A DNA stretch of 64,000 nt. It comes from an uncultured Atopobium sp. (GTDB lineage Bacteria > Actinomycetota > Coriobacteriia > Coriobacteriales > Atopobiaceae). The notes below the pieces were generated by a model, which ran no database searches, had not been told where the DNA came from, and saw only the letters and a list, made by a program, of their open reading frames with translations. Shown one piece after another: positions 55,605-64,000 of this stretch. The DNA is taken from contig CAMPVF010000004.1 in the NCBI GenBank assembly GCA_946997485.1, positions 62,001 through 126,000 on the forward strand, written 5' to 3'. Position 1 is the stretch's first letter; each line of letters starts with the position of its first letter. The position numbers and the translations under genes were made by a program.

Positions 55605-56738
55605 CTATTCAATATCTGAGCTGTTATGTGCAGCAGACGTATCGGTATGTTCAACAGGCTTAGACTCGCCATTTTGAACTTCTTGAACTTCTTCGTGTGC
55701 GGGCGCAGGTTGAACTTCCTGAACATCGTCAGCGTTTTGAACTTCCGGAGCGTCCTCACTATTTTGAACATCATGAGCATGCGCAACGCTGGTAGCAGAT
55801 GCAGCAGCTTTCTTTGCGGCACGATCCTTTGCCTCAAGCTTTGCCCAATGCTTTTCTCTTGTTTTCCACATGGCAAGCAGCGGCGATGCAACACCAAAGC
55901 TCGACCACGTACCCAATAGCTCACCTATGAGCATAGCAAGTGCAAAGTCTTTAAGGGTTTCGCCGCCTAAGATAAGCATGATGCACACCGGTACCACCGA
56001 CGTAATGGTGGTATTAATGGTACGCACAATAACTTCGTTAATTGAGAAGTTGCAAATTTGATAGTAGGTAACGTGCACGCCGTCGTGCAGGTGCTTTGCG
56101 TTTTCGTCCATACGGTTAAATTCAACAACCGTGTCGTAGAGCGAGTAGCCCATAATGGTAAGCAGCGCGGCAACAACATTTGGCGTAATAGCAACCTGCG
56201 CCCACGCATAAATACCAAGCGTAATAACTAAGTCGTGCATAAGAGCAAGCACAGCTGTAATAGACATTTTGAACTCGTAGCGCAGCGATACATACGCAAT
56301 AATAAGCACAATCGCAATACCAAAAGCAAATGCCGATGCACGAGTAATGTCCTGACCCCAGTCGGGGCCGATGGTAGTTACCGTGTACGATTTGTCGGGC
56401 AAGCCAAGACTTTGGCCTGCTTTAGCTGCATGATCGTTAGCAACGTTTGGATCGGTTGTTTCGCTTCGTACCAAAAATCCACTACCCGATTCGCTTTGTG
56501 TTGTTTGAACAACAGGATCGGTTTCGCCCGCAGCAATAAGTGCGCTACGCATTTGGTCGATAGTTACCTCGCCAGTATTGTGAAAATCGATGGTTGTACC
56601 ACCCTGAAACTCAATACCAAACACCAACCCGCGTACAACAAGGCCAATAACAGCCAAAATAACAAGGACACACGAAATACCGAGAAACACACGGCGATGC
56701 GGAATAAATTGAAGTTCACGCTTAAAATGACTACGCAT
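55605..56738 (-). CDS. secF: Protein translocase subunit SecF
   Basis: 377 residues, six transmembrane helices: FGIEFQGGTTIDFHN after TM1, SLRYEFKMSITAVLALMHDLVITLG, GYSLYDTVVEFNRMDEN and RTINTTITSVVPV. With SecD it uses the proton motive force to complete Sec export. The cytoplasmic tail (about 310-377) is a repeat-like AEDAPEVQNADDVQEVQ sequence built from GTTCAA repeats and is not part of normal SecF. The start at 56738 lies inside secD (8-bp overlap) with GGAGG 9 nt upstream. Confidence 0.95.
   Translation of the reverse strand: MRSHFKRELQFIPHRRVFLGISCVLVILAVIGLVVRGLVFGIEFQGGTTIDFHNTGEVTIDQMRSALIAAGETDPVVQTTQSESGSGFLVRSETTDPNVANDHAAKAGQSLGLPDKSYTVTTIGPDWGQDITRASAFAFGIAIVLIIAYVSLRYEFKMSITAVLALMHDLVITLGIYAWAQVAITPNVVAALLTIMGYSLYDTVVEFNRMDENAKHLHDGVHVTYYQICNFSINEVIVRTINTTITSVVPVCIMLILGGETLKDFALAMLIGELLGTWSSFGVASPLLAMWKTREKHWAKLEAKDRAAKKAAASATSVAHAHDVQNSEDAPEVQNADDVQEVQPAPAHEEVQEVQNGESKPVEHTDTSAAHNSSDIE
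55672..55774. repeat. GTTCAA-type repeats in secF tail
   Basis: Five TTGAAC and one CTGAAC in about 100 bp, encoding repeated (E/D)VQ(N/E) on the minus strand at the C-terminus of SecF. Confidence 0.9.
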
Positions 56739-58329
56739 GGTGAGCACCCTCCGTTTGATTTGGCTTGGTTGGCGATGATTGAGACATTGTATCTGCAGCT
56801 ACACGAGTTGTTTTGCCATGTGCTGCAGATGCTGTAGCCGTAAGTTTCTTTTTCTTATCAACGAGAGCTTGCTGCAGGTCTTGATCGACACCCCACATGC
56901 GCGGATGCTTTTCGATAACAGATTGCGCAAGCAGGCGCAAGGCCGGAGCCTTAAAGAAGAACATGGTTGCAATATCGCACACAATACCAAGTGCCAACGT
57001 TAAACCAAAGCCCTTAACAGCACCAACAGCAAAGAAGAACAGGGCAAGCGCTGTTACCATGGTAACGGCATCGGCATCAAGTGACGTCATAATACCGTGT
57101 TTAGAGCCCGAAATAGCAGCTTGTTTTACACTTTTGCCCATGCGGATTTCTTCGCGAAAACGCTCAAGCACCAAGATGGATGAGTCGGCAGCAGAGCCGG
57201 TGGTAAGCACGATACCAGCAAGACCAGGAAGCGTAAGAGCAAACGCGCCAAAGTGCGAAAGCAGTGCAAGAAGACCAAGGTACAAAATAGAAAATACGGC
57301 AAGTGAACCCATCGTAAGAAAACCGAGCGCGCGGTAGAACAAAAACAGATACACCACAACGGCGCAGGCACCAATAGCAATGGCAACAACACCCTGATTA
57401 AGCGAGTCTTGTCCCAGCGTAGGACCAACAACGCGGCTTTCTGAGTAGGTAAGCTTAACGGGAAGCGAGCCAGAGTCGAGCATCGTTTTGAGGTCTTTTG
57501 CTTCTTCAACCGAAAAATTGCCCGTAATAGACACTTCGCCTTTGTTAATAACCGACTGCACAACCGGCGCCGATTTAACTTTGCCGTCGAGCGCAATGGC
57601 AATACGACCCTTTATAGGTGCAAGTTCTTTGGTAACGTCGGCAAATTTTTTGGTACCTTCTTCGTCGAAGGTAATGTTAACCGAGTAGCCGCCTTTAGCT
57701 GAGTTGGTATTTTGCGAGATAGCTGTCTTTACAATGTGCGAGCCGTCCAAAAACGACTTATACGTTTTTTCTTTTAGCTGCACGTTTTCGGCACCATTGT
57801 TGAGCTTAAGCAGCGCATCGGCATCGCCAATTTGGTCGAGACGAGCAAATTCGAGCTTACCTGTTTGACCTATGGTTTTGATGGCCGATTCGGCATCGGT
57901 AGCACCCGGGATTTGCACCAAAATGGAGTGTGAACCCTGCTGCTGAACGGTAGCCTCGGAGGCACCAAGTGCATTAACACGGTTTTGTACAATGGCAGTA
58001 GCTATTGCCATGTCCTCAGACGAAGGCTCGGAGCCATCGGGCTTAGACGCGTTCATAATAACCGACACGCCGCCCTGAATATCAAGACCTTTGGTGATTT
58101 TTGAATTAAGAGGCGTAAAACCAACAATTGCAACAGCACACACAATAACGAGCAGTACAAGCGATGACACCCATCTGCGGATATGCGGCGTCATGCTGCG
58201 ACGACTTGTTCGCCTTTGTGAGCCTGCGCTACGTGACGCTGATGGTGCTTGGCGCCGCTTTGATGTGCGAGGATTCGACCAGCGCGAAAAGCCAGAAGCA
58301 GCTTTTGGGTCGTTATTTGACTTTGGCAT
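56731..58329 (-). CDS. secD: Protein translocase subunit SecD
   Basis: 532 residues. A basic Ser/Arg-rich N-terminal tail (about 45 residues) precedes TM1; then KGLDIQGGVSVIM, the P1 head, and the C-terminal membrane block with LPGLAGIVLTTGSAADSSILVLERFREE. In most SecD the LTxG segment reads GMAVDANVLIFERIKEE; here A-D-S-S replaces V-D-A-N. AAAGG lies 9-10 nt before ATG 58329. A yajC gene, normally upstream, is absent. Confidence 0.93.
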   Translation of the reverse strand: MPKSNNDPKAASGFSRWSNPRTSKRRQAPSASRSAGSQRRTSRRSMTPHIRRWVSSLVLLVIVCAVAIVGFTPLNSKITKGLDIQGGVSVIMNASKPDGSEPSSEDMAIATAIVQNRVNALGASEATVQQQGSHSILVQIPGATDAESAIKTIGQTGKLEFARLDQIGDADALLKLNNGAENVQLKEKTYKSFLDGSHIVKTAISQNTNSAKGGYSVNITFDEEGTKKFADVTKELAPIKGRIAIALDGKVKSAPVVQSVINKGEVSITGNFSVEEAKDLKTMLDSGSLPVKLTYSESRVVGPTLGQDSLNQGVVAIAIGACAVVVYLFLFYRALGFLTMGSLAVFSILYLGLLALLSHFGAFALTLPGLAGIVLTTGSAADSSILVLERFREEIRMGKSVKQAAISGSKHGIMTSLDADAVTMVTALALFFFAVGAVKGFGLTLALGIVCDIATMFFFKAPALRLLAQSVIEKHPRMWGVDQDLQQALVDKKKKLTATASAAHGKTTRVAADTMSQSSPTKPNQTEGAHHA

Positions 58330-58486
58330 ACACACTGCCTTTCATATATGAGCAAAGCCCCTATGTATAACTACGATAACTGTATAAGTATACTATGAAT
58401 GTACCAGTATCTTCACAAGGTTTATAGCATACGCACATTAGCCTACTTACACGGGCAAACAAAAGCCACACCGCGCGTAAGGCTCG

Positions 58487-60010
58487 CTAAACCGTTACAT
58501 CAAAGCGCGTATACGACATATCGGGAGAATCGGATGATGTAGGACGCGCACGAACAATAAGCGAGTATGTGCCCGGTTGAGGCGGCGTCCAGCGAACCAC
58601 AGGATTACTACTCCACTCGCGAATAACGTGATAATTTGCATCCTTAGAAAAGTACCGAGCGCCGCGCAGTGTTGGATGCAGCGCTGCTTCTTGCGAGGTG
58701 AGCTTTTTTGCAACTACCTGCCACTCAACCTTAGAGAACGGCGAAGCAATGCTGGTAATATAGCCGGTAAACATGCCATTTTCAACCTTTTGCGCAACCT
58801 TGGTTAGAAACACACCCGGAAGCGTGCGCATCATCGTGTCCCATTCATCGTAGGTATAAAACATCTGCGCACGCGTTGCACACGCTGCATCATAATCGTC
58901 TTGTGCAACAAGCGGCAATAACAGCTGTGTTAAGCGGGTTGAACCGGTGGTACGCACATGTTCAGAGTCATAAAAATCAGTTGGTTTTGCACGATATGCA
59001 GGATCTTTTACCATGTTGCTATCCACATAAAGCGCCTGATACGAGCGCGCAATTTCTTCGAGTTTTTTCATGTGCTCAGGGTAGGCAGAGCCAAACGACG
59101 CCAGCTCATATGCTTGGTGTGGCGCAATAACAACGGTAAGTTTAATGCCCTTATCGTGGCAATATGCACAAATTGCTTCATACTCACGGAGAAATTCGTC
59201 CGAAAAATCGCGCATGGTGGTTGGCGCTACGTTCATATTATTTTCGGTAAGAATTTGATGCGACGAATAGTTTGCAAATCCATACCCAAAATAATGCCAA
59301 TACGGATATCGAGACGTTGCTGCGCGCACGCGGCTTTGATGGGAGGTTATAGCCGCAACATTGTTTGGCACATTGAGAAGTCCATCAATGTGATAGGTCC
59401 ATTTTGCTAAATATTGAATAGAGGCAGGTTTAAGAATGGCGTCGTTGCATATAACCGACTGCCATACATCACTAAACCAGCGCACAGGCTGGCGCGACGT
59501 ATAGCTAGCAACACTAAAAAGCGAATGCACCTTGAGGTTTATATTAGGATCGGGCATAAATGTTTCGGCACGTACTCCCACTATTGCCTCGCGTATACCC
59601 TTTTCTTCGTACGCTTGCTTAATACTCTCAAGGCTATCGTGAAGGCTCTGATACGGAACAGACGTATTGTATATCGTTTTATGAGTTTGTTTGCTTAGTA
59701 TCGTAGGATCGATAGCGCGCTCGGCAAACGACGAGCCGGTAATAATTGTTTGTACCTGCCCCGCTGAAACAAAGTCGTCCCAGCTAATCATTGACCACGA
59801 CGAATATGGCATGATGATACGCAGCAAGCACGCGTTCATGCAGATAACAACAAGCAAAAAACAAATGGCGCATACTGCACGTTTAAGCACGCGCAGCGCA
59901 AAACAGGGCGTATGTGCGGGCGTGTTTGTGGACGTATTAGTAGACGTGCTGGTAGACGCGCTTATGGGCGTTATGACGGGCGTTTCTGCAGGCGTTTTAG
60001 TAGTTTGCAT
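58487..60010 (-). CDS. SGNH/DltD-like membrane-anchored acyltransferase partner
   Basis: 507 residues. One transmembrane segment at about 45-65 anchors it, with the bulk outside. GSSFAERAIDP holds the putative catalytic Ser, and DFYDSEHVRTTGSTRL has the Asp-x-x-His of the SGNH/DltD/AlgJ group. The last 80 residues look like a beta-sandwich (WTPPQPGTYSLIVRA). GGGGGG lies 7 nt before ATG 60010, giving a 14-bp overlap with the MBOAT gene. The pair probably moves acyl groups to a surface polymer. Confidence 0.82.
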   Translation of the reverse strand: MQTTKTPAETPVITPISASTSTSTNTSTNTPAHTPCFALRVLKRAVCAICFLLVVICMNACLLRIIMPYSSWSMISWDDFVSAGQVQTIITGSSFAERAIDPTILSKQTHKTIYNTSVPYQSLHDSLESIKQAYEEKGIREAIVGVRAETFMPDPNINLKVHSLFSVASYTSRQPVRWFSDVWQSVICNDAILKPASIQYLAKWTYHIDGLLNVPNNVAAITSHQSRVRAATSRYPYWHYFGYGFANYSSHQILTENNMNVAPTTMRDFSDEFLREYEAICAYCHDKGIKLTVVIAPHQAYELASFGSAYPEHMKKLEEIARSYQALYVDSNMVKDPAYRAKPTDFYDSEHVRTTGSTRLTQLLLPLVAQDDYDAACATRAQMFYTYDEWDTMMRTLPGVFLTKVAQKVENGMFTGYITSIASPFSKVEWQVVAKKLTSQEAALHPTLRGARYFSKDANYHVIREWSSNPVVRWTPPQPGTYSLIVRARPTSSDSPDMSYTRFDVTV

Positions 60011-61574
60011 ACATAAACCCCCCTTGTGTTTTAGTAACGGCAATAGCAAGAAGCACGAGTATGCCAACCATAAGGTAGATACCATAGCGCCATATAACGT
60101 GCTTAGTGCAAATAAAAGAAGCTACATCAATGCCCCGCTCAGAGAACACACTTGTACAAAACACAAGCACGCAGCCAATGCATGCAAGCGTAAATGAAAT
60201 CCTATTCCCATACAAAATTCTAGCGAGCTGCCCCGCAAACGCGTTAGCATTAAAAGCGAAAACCGTACGAGTAAGCGCAGCTATGCTTACATGAGGGTCG
60301 ACGATTCTATCAAAGTACCAGCCAATATTTACCACAATAAACGTGCGTACCATGCTAAACACGTAATAGCTGCGACTTTTACGGTTAATGTGCAGAGTCG
60401 ACGCCAGCGTTTCACAATACGGGCGAAGCATATCGGAAAGCGCAATTACGACACCGTTATAAAGCCCCCACCACACAAAGTGAATTTCTGGTCCATGCCA
60501 TATGCCCACCAGCAAAAACACCACAATGTTGGCAATACCTGCAGGAACTGTGCGGCCAAGATGCGTTGTGGTATGGCGATGCAAAAACTTGCCCAGCCGT
60601 TTCATGCAGTTTGTAAGCGCAAAGGGGTAAAAAATGTAATCTTTCATCCATAAGCCAAGCGATATGTGCCAGCGACGCCAAAAATCGGCAAGCGACACCG
60701 AAAAATAGGGCTGGCGAAAGTTTGGCTGCATGGTAATGCCCAGCATCTGCGATGATGCCTGCACCATATCGATACCACCCGAAAAGTCGCCATACTGCTG
60801 AGCCGAATAGAGCAAAATGCCAAACGCAACAACCGAGCCTGCATAGGTTGACGGGTCAGCGTCGAGAATAGTTGCAATAAGACCAACAAGACAATCGGCA
60901 ATAACGTATTTTTTGAGCAGCCCATACATAAACAGCAGCGACGCAGGTGCAAAATGCGTATCGCTTGCCTTGTGATAGGCAAATAGCTGCGGCGCCATAG
61001 CATCGTAGCGGTTAATTGGTCCTTGCACAAGCTGCGGAAAATAGGTGAGGTAGCAGGCATACTTTGCTATATTATGCTCGGGTGTGTATTTTTGGTTGTA
61101 CACATCAATAACATACGAAAGCGCAGAAAACGTATAAAACGAAATGCCGAGTGGCAAAAGCAGCCCCAAACTGTGCGGGCTTGTTTCGAAAGAAAGATAA
61201 TAGGCAAGCGTGTTCCAATATTTGAGATAACACAGTGTAGCAATCATGCATACAATGGCAACACATAACACACCGCGTTTGCGCAGCGTACGGCTGTGTT
61301 TGTATGCCTTTTTTTCGCTGCGATCGGTAAGTGTTTTTACGTGCGTGCGCGTGGACGCGTCGATGCGCTCAAGCACGCGGGCGGCAGTGTAGCTAATAAT
61401 CATCGTTGCCACAACATAACCAAGCGTAGAAATACTACCAACTAACGTATAAAATATGAGTGAGAATACAAGTATGACAATCCACTGTCCGCGCTTAAAC
61501 AGCCGGCCCGCTGCATAATATACGCAAACCAGTACAAGCATAAACAGTATGTATGCAATAGAAAGAAAGTTCAC
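59997..61574 (-). CDS. MBOAT-family membrane O-acyltransferase (DltB/AlgI-like)
   Basis: 525 residues, about eleven hydrophobic segments. MBOAT signatures: SFYTFSALSYVIDVYN, CYLTYFPQLVQGPINRYD, QYGDFSGGIDM, SLADFWRRWHISLGLWMKDYIFYPF and LLVGIWHGPEIHFVWWGLYNG with the catalytic His. DltB takes alanine from the DltC carrier to the outside; AlgI takes acetyl groups. Which applies is not decided by sequence, but a DltC-like carrier exists in this window. GTG start at 61574. Confidence 0.88.
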   Translation of the reverse strand: MNFLSIAYILFMLVLVCVYYAAGRLFKRGQWIVILVFSLIFYTLVGSISTLGYVVATMIISYTAARVLERIDASTRTHVKTLTDRSEKKAYKHSRTLRKRGVLCVAIVCMIATLCYLKYWNTLAYYLSFETSPHSLGLLLPLGISFYTFSALSYVIDVYNQKYTPEHNIAKYACYLTYFPQLVQGPINRYDAMAPQLFAYHKASDTHFAPASLLFMYGLLKKYVIADCLVGLIATILDADPSTYAGSVVAFGILLYSAQQYGDFSGGIDMVQASSQMLGITMQPNFRQPYFSVSLADFWRRWHISLGLWMKDYIFYPFALTNCMKRLGKFLHRHTTTHLGRTVPAGIANIVVFLLVGIWHGPEIHFVWWGLYNGVVIALSDMLRPYCETLASTLHINRKSRSYYVFSMVRTFIVVNIGWYFDRIVDPHVSIAALTRTVFAFNANAFAGQLARILYGNRISFTLACIGCVLVFCTSVFSERGIDVASFICTKHVIWRYGIYLMVGILVLLAIAVTKTQGGFMYANY

Positions 61575-61755
61575 CTAAAGCCATCCTCACACCACATGAT
61601 GGTGCACGAACATTCGCGCACGGTTTTGCGTATCGATGTTGTAGCGTACACCACATATACATGCAGTAAAAGCGCCAATACGTAAAGCAGCTAATTTACG
61701 CAGAAAGAGTTAAATATTTTCACAGCTTACACACTTGCCGCGCACAAACATCAAT

Positions 61756-61775
61756 ATGAGCTGATAGCAGCTCAT
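61756..61775. other. Perfect hairpin after tgt
   Basis: ATGAGCTG-atag-CAGCTCAT, between tgt and the MBOAT gene. It lacks a T run; it may slow transcription from tgt into the downstream operon or protect an RNA end. Confidence 0.5.
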
Positions 61776-61802
61776 GTATGGGGTTCGCGTGCACAAACAA
61801 TG

Positions 61803-63047
61803 CTACACGCGATTGTCAGCGCCCGCACTCGCGTTCATGTGGTAGTGCTTAAGTCGCAGGTCATCGGCGGTGTGCGTGGCATTCCAATCGTCCAAAAATG
61901 CTTTATAGGTGCCATCGATAATGGCTTGACGTGCGTGCTGCATGGTTTCGAGCAAAAAGTAAATGTTATGCATCGACAGCAAAATGGACCCTAACATTTC
62001 GTGCTGACGCACCAAATGACCAATGTAGCTGCGCGTATAGCACTCCGTACACACAGGACAGCTGCAGCGCTCATCAAGCGGGATATCGGCAGTAATGTGC
62101 TCGGCATTTTTAAGATTAAGGCGTCCTTCGTGCGAAAACGCAGTTCCCATCCGCGCGGTACGTGTTGGCAACACACAGTCGAACATGTCAACCCCAACGC
62201 CCACGGCACGCACGAGCGTTGTTGGATTGCCCACGCCCATTAGGTAGCGCGGCTTGTTTTTTGGCATATAATCGCTGCACAAAGGCGCAAGCGATTCGAA
62301 CATGGTGGCGTGATCCTCGCCCACCGAATACCCACCAATGCCATATCCAATAAAATCGGCAATTTGCTCAAGCTGCTGGATGCTTCTAATGCGCAAATCG
62401 AGATGCATGCCGCCTTGCACAATGCCAAAGAGCGCCTGGTCAGGCTTGGTGTGAGCCTTCCAGCAGCGCTCTGCCCATGCACTCGAAAGATTAACAGCGC
62501 GCTCAACATACGATTTTTCGGCCGGATAACCCGGACACTGATCGAGCTGCATAACAATATCGGCACCAAGCTTTTGAGCAATGTCCATGTTTGATTCGGG
62601 TGTCCAGTACACGTAGCTGCCGTCGTAATCAACCGCCTTAAAGCGCACACCATCACGAGAAAGTTTTACAAACTCGCCATGACTAAACACCTGAAACCCG
62701 CCGGAATCGGTGAGGATTGGCTTGTGCCAATGCATAAACGTGTGAAGACCGCCCATCTTGGCAATTAAATCGGCACCGGGGCGCATCGAAAGATGATAGG
62801 TGTTTGCCAAAATAATTTTTGCGCCAAGCTCATCAACAATTGATGGAAGCAGGCCTTTTACCGTTGCTTTTGTACCCACCGGCATAAAAATTGGCGTGGG
62901 AATATCGCCGTGCGGCGTGTGAAGTATACCGGCACGTGCCTGCGTGTTTGGATCGGTAGCAATAACTTCATAGCTAAAGTAAGACGAAGGCGCAGCGCCT
63001 GCAGCAGCGCCAGAAGGAGAAAAAGCGGTGGTAGAAGTAGTAGTCAT
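61803..63047 (-). CDS. tgt: Queuine tRNA-ribosyltransferase (Tgt)
   Basis: 414 residues; exchanges G34 for preQ1 in tRNAs reading NAY codons. Motifs: LANTYHLSMRPG, LTDSGGFQVFS with the catalytic region, FGIVQGGMHLDLR, GGYSVGE, RYLMGVG, DCVLPTRTARMG and the zinc site CSCPVC..C..H. About 20 residues of Ala/Ser-rich tail precede the conserved part. AAGGGAT lies 4 nt before the ATG. No queA was seen in the window. Confidence 0.96.
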   Translation of the reverse strand: MTTTSTTAFSPSGAAAGAAPSSYFSYEVIATDPNTQARAGILHTPHGDIPTPIFMPVGTKATVKGLLPSIVDELGAKIILANTYHLSMRPGADLIAKMGGLHTFMHWHKPILTDSGGFQVFSHGEFVKLSRDGVRFKAVDYDGSYVYWTPESNMDIAQKLGADIVMQLDQCPGYPAEKSYVERAVNLSSAWAERCWKAHTKPDQALFGIVQGGMHLDLRIRSIQQLEQIADFIGYGIGGYSVGEDHATMFESLAPLCSDYMPKNKPRYLMGVGNPTTLVRAVGVGVDMFDCVLPTRTARMGTAFSHEGRLNLKNAEHITADIPLDERCSCPVCTECYTRSYIGHLVRQHEMLGSILLSMHNIYFLLETMQHARQAIIDGTYKAFLDDWNATHTADDLRLKHYHMNASAGADNRV

Positions 63048-63200
63048 GCATATCCCTTACGATTAGTACACTACGATTGGCAAGATGAGTGAGACTGAAA
63101 AGAAAAGTGAGGTTGGCGAAATTCGTGCGCAGTGATGCGTGCGGTGCATGGCGATCATGCGCCAGACACGCGATACACACGCGACACACGTGCGATACAC

Positions 63201-63239
63201 AAAAACCCCGCGTTACCACAACGGTACATACGGGGTTTT
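63201..63239 (-). terminator. Terminator of ptsH
   Basis: AAAACCCCG and CGGGGTTTT close a hairpin with a further GTACC/GGTAC-like pairing inside; on the minus strand TTTTTGTG follows. Confidence 0.85.
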
Positions 63240-63269
63240 GCAAACCATGTCAAAACATGTACGAGTATG

Positions 63270-63551
63270 TTACTCGCTAAAGAGCAATTCGCTACCGTCT
63301 TTAATCTCAAGAAGTGCTTTAAGAGCTTCTTGCTCGTCTGCACCATCGCAGCTAATTTCTACTTTAGTGCCTGTACCCAAACCAGCAGCCAAAATCATCA
63401 TGATAGATTTTGCGTTAACGGGATCGGTGCCCTTGTCAACATTGGCAATTTTAACGTCGCACGAAAAACCCTTGGCAACTTGAACAAATTGTGAAGCTGG
63501 ACGAGCGTGAAGACCTGTGGCGCTTGCAATAGTAACTTGCTTTGAAAGCAT
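63270..63551 (-). CDS. ptsH: Phosphocarrier protein HPr
   Basis: 93 residues. ATGLHARPAS holds the phosphorylated His15, and PVNAKSIMMIL holds the regulatory Ser (residue 49 here, Ser46 in B. subtilis). It passes phosphate from EI to EIIA proteins such as that at 32978-33433. No ptsI is adjacent. AAGGAG lies 6 nt before the ATG. Own promoter and terminator. Confidence 0.95.
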   Translation of the reverse strand: MLSKQVTIASATGLHARPASQFVQVAKGFSCDVKIANVDKGTDPVNAKSIMMILAAGLGTGTKVEISCDGADEQEALKALLEIKDGSELLFSE

Positions 63552-63597
63552 GACGCACTCCTTTTTACGTATAAGAGAATGAACCTCTTGTAATTAG

Positions 63598-63626
63598 GTA
63601 TTATTAGAACTAACTTATACTATCAA
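63598..63626 (-). promoter_or_regulatory. Promoter of ptsH
   Basis: On the minus strand TTGATA (63626-63621) and TAATAC (63603-63598) with a 17-bp spacer, ending about 47 bp before the ptsH start. Confidence 0.6.
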
Positions 63627-63660
63627 ACATTATTTAGCTTTGCGAAGTAAAAATCATGAA

Positions 63661-63689
63661 TTTGGTGTACCGTTTATAGAAGCACCAAA
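63661..63689. promoter_or_regulatory. Inverted repeat upstream of the last gene
   Basis: TTTGGTG (63661-63667) and CACCAAA (63683-63689) are perfect arms around 15 bp that contain TATAGA, a possible -10. The layout suits an operator for the gene at 63706. Confidence 0.45.
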
Positions 63690-63705
63690 CCAGTTAGGAG
63701 CAGCC

Positions 63706-64000
63706 ATGTCAACGTTGCCGCATACTTCACACACCACCAATAAGCCGCAGACTCATGGAGAGCATGATGCAGAAACCGCTCACCAGTCTTTAAGAAGAAC
63801 GTTAAATGCGCAGCTACCCGATATCGCAAGCGAGAAAAGCGATGCGGCTGCAAACGCGCTTAGCCAAGGCGCACGGCAGGTTATGCGTCATGCAAACCAC
63901 GCGGCAAAGGCAACCAGCAGCTCGTTTTTGGCAGGCATGCGCGCGTTTAAAGCTGTTTACAAAGCAAAAAAACAAGCACAAGATGCACAAAATCAACTTA
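63706..64000 (+). CDS. Unknown protein, N-terminal part only
   Basis: Open from ATG 63706 (TTAGGAG 5 nt upstream) to the window end, 98 codons. The visible part is hydrophilic, His/Thr-rich at first (STLPHTSHTTNKPQTHGEHD), then Ala/Lys/Gln-rich with helix-forming character (AFKAVYKAKKQAQDAQNQL). No domain can be recognised from this fragment. Confidence 0.6.
   Translation, partial: MSTLPHTSHTTNKPQTHGEHDAETAHQSLRRTLNAQLPDIASEKSDAAANALSQGARQVMRHANHAAKATSSSFLAGMRAFKAVYKAKKQAQDAQNQL

Overview
The window looks like chromosomal DNA of a small-genome anaerobe of the Actinobacterial class Coriobacteriia. A peptide-fermenting, Cryptobacterium-like member of the Eggerthellales would fit, but that is inferred from gene content and order and no search was run. 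Supporting signs are the acpS-nnr-alr-tsaE/tsaB cluster, the tgt-secDF-recJ-rel cluster, a DUF3516-type helicase, an SPFH protein paired with an Arc-like protein, and a CBS-type family II pyrophosphatase. Peptide and amino-acid use dominates metabolism: Opp transporter, peptidase T, M32 carboxypeptidase, L-asparaginase. The only PTS parts are a lone EIIA and HPr. There are no rRNAs, prophages, insertion sequences or CRISPR arrays.

Layout. 1-4.2 kb (minus): a tsaE-tsaB fusion cut by the window edge, alr, nnr and acpS. 4.4-8.2 kb: a LysR regulator divergent from a peroxiredoxin and a thioredoxin reductase carrying AhpF-type thioredoxin folds at its C-terminus. 8.5-10.8 kb: HAD phosphatase, SPFH protein, ribbon-helix-helix protein. 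11-14.8 kb (minus): metal ABC transporter plus a ZinT-like lipoprotein, with a DtxR-type box upstream. 15.3-22.3 kb: asparaginase, pyrophosphatase, amidohydrolase, glmS. 22.5-29.8 kb (minus): oppABCDF-pepT. 30.3-37.3 kb: trmB, enolase, EIIA, M32 carboxypeptidase, dtd, mscL and a Cys-rich small protein. 37.4-41.8 kb (minus): a nuclease, then a carrier protein, a type III PLP decarboxylase and a DltA-like adenylation enzyme. 42.1-46.2 kb: SKI2-like helicase and a WecA/TagO-type transferase. 46.2-48.4 kb: a candidate small RNA, then rplT-rpmI-infC and tRNA-Leu(CAA). 48.5-63 kb (minus): MBL hydrolase, rel, a recJ-helicase fusion, secF, secD, an SGNH/MBOAT pair and tgt. 63.2-64 kb: ptsH and the start of an unknown gene.

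Two observations stand out. First, a three-gene unit (adenylation enzyme, LysA-like decarboxylase, DltC-like carrier) combined with a separate MBOAT/SGNH pair suggests surface-polymer acylation in which the carrier-bound amino acid may be decarboxylated before transfer. Alr and a WecA-type enzyme are also present. Second, a short repeat with core GTTCA(A/G/C) is clustered in many intergenic gaps, mostly at gene 3' ends, and has also entered reading frames (AcpS, OppD, SecF, RecJ fusion) as extra tails or linkers.

Smaller points are an infC gene whose only plausible start is AUA, a D-to-T change in the TrmB signature, an extra domain inside the metal-binding lipoprotein, and the absence of yajC from its expected place beside secD. 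Most start codons were moved downstream from the longest reading frame on the basis of visible Shine-Dalgarno sequences.
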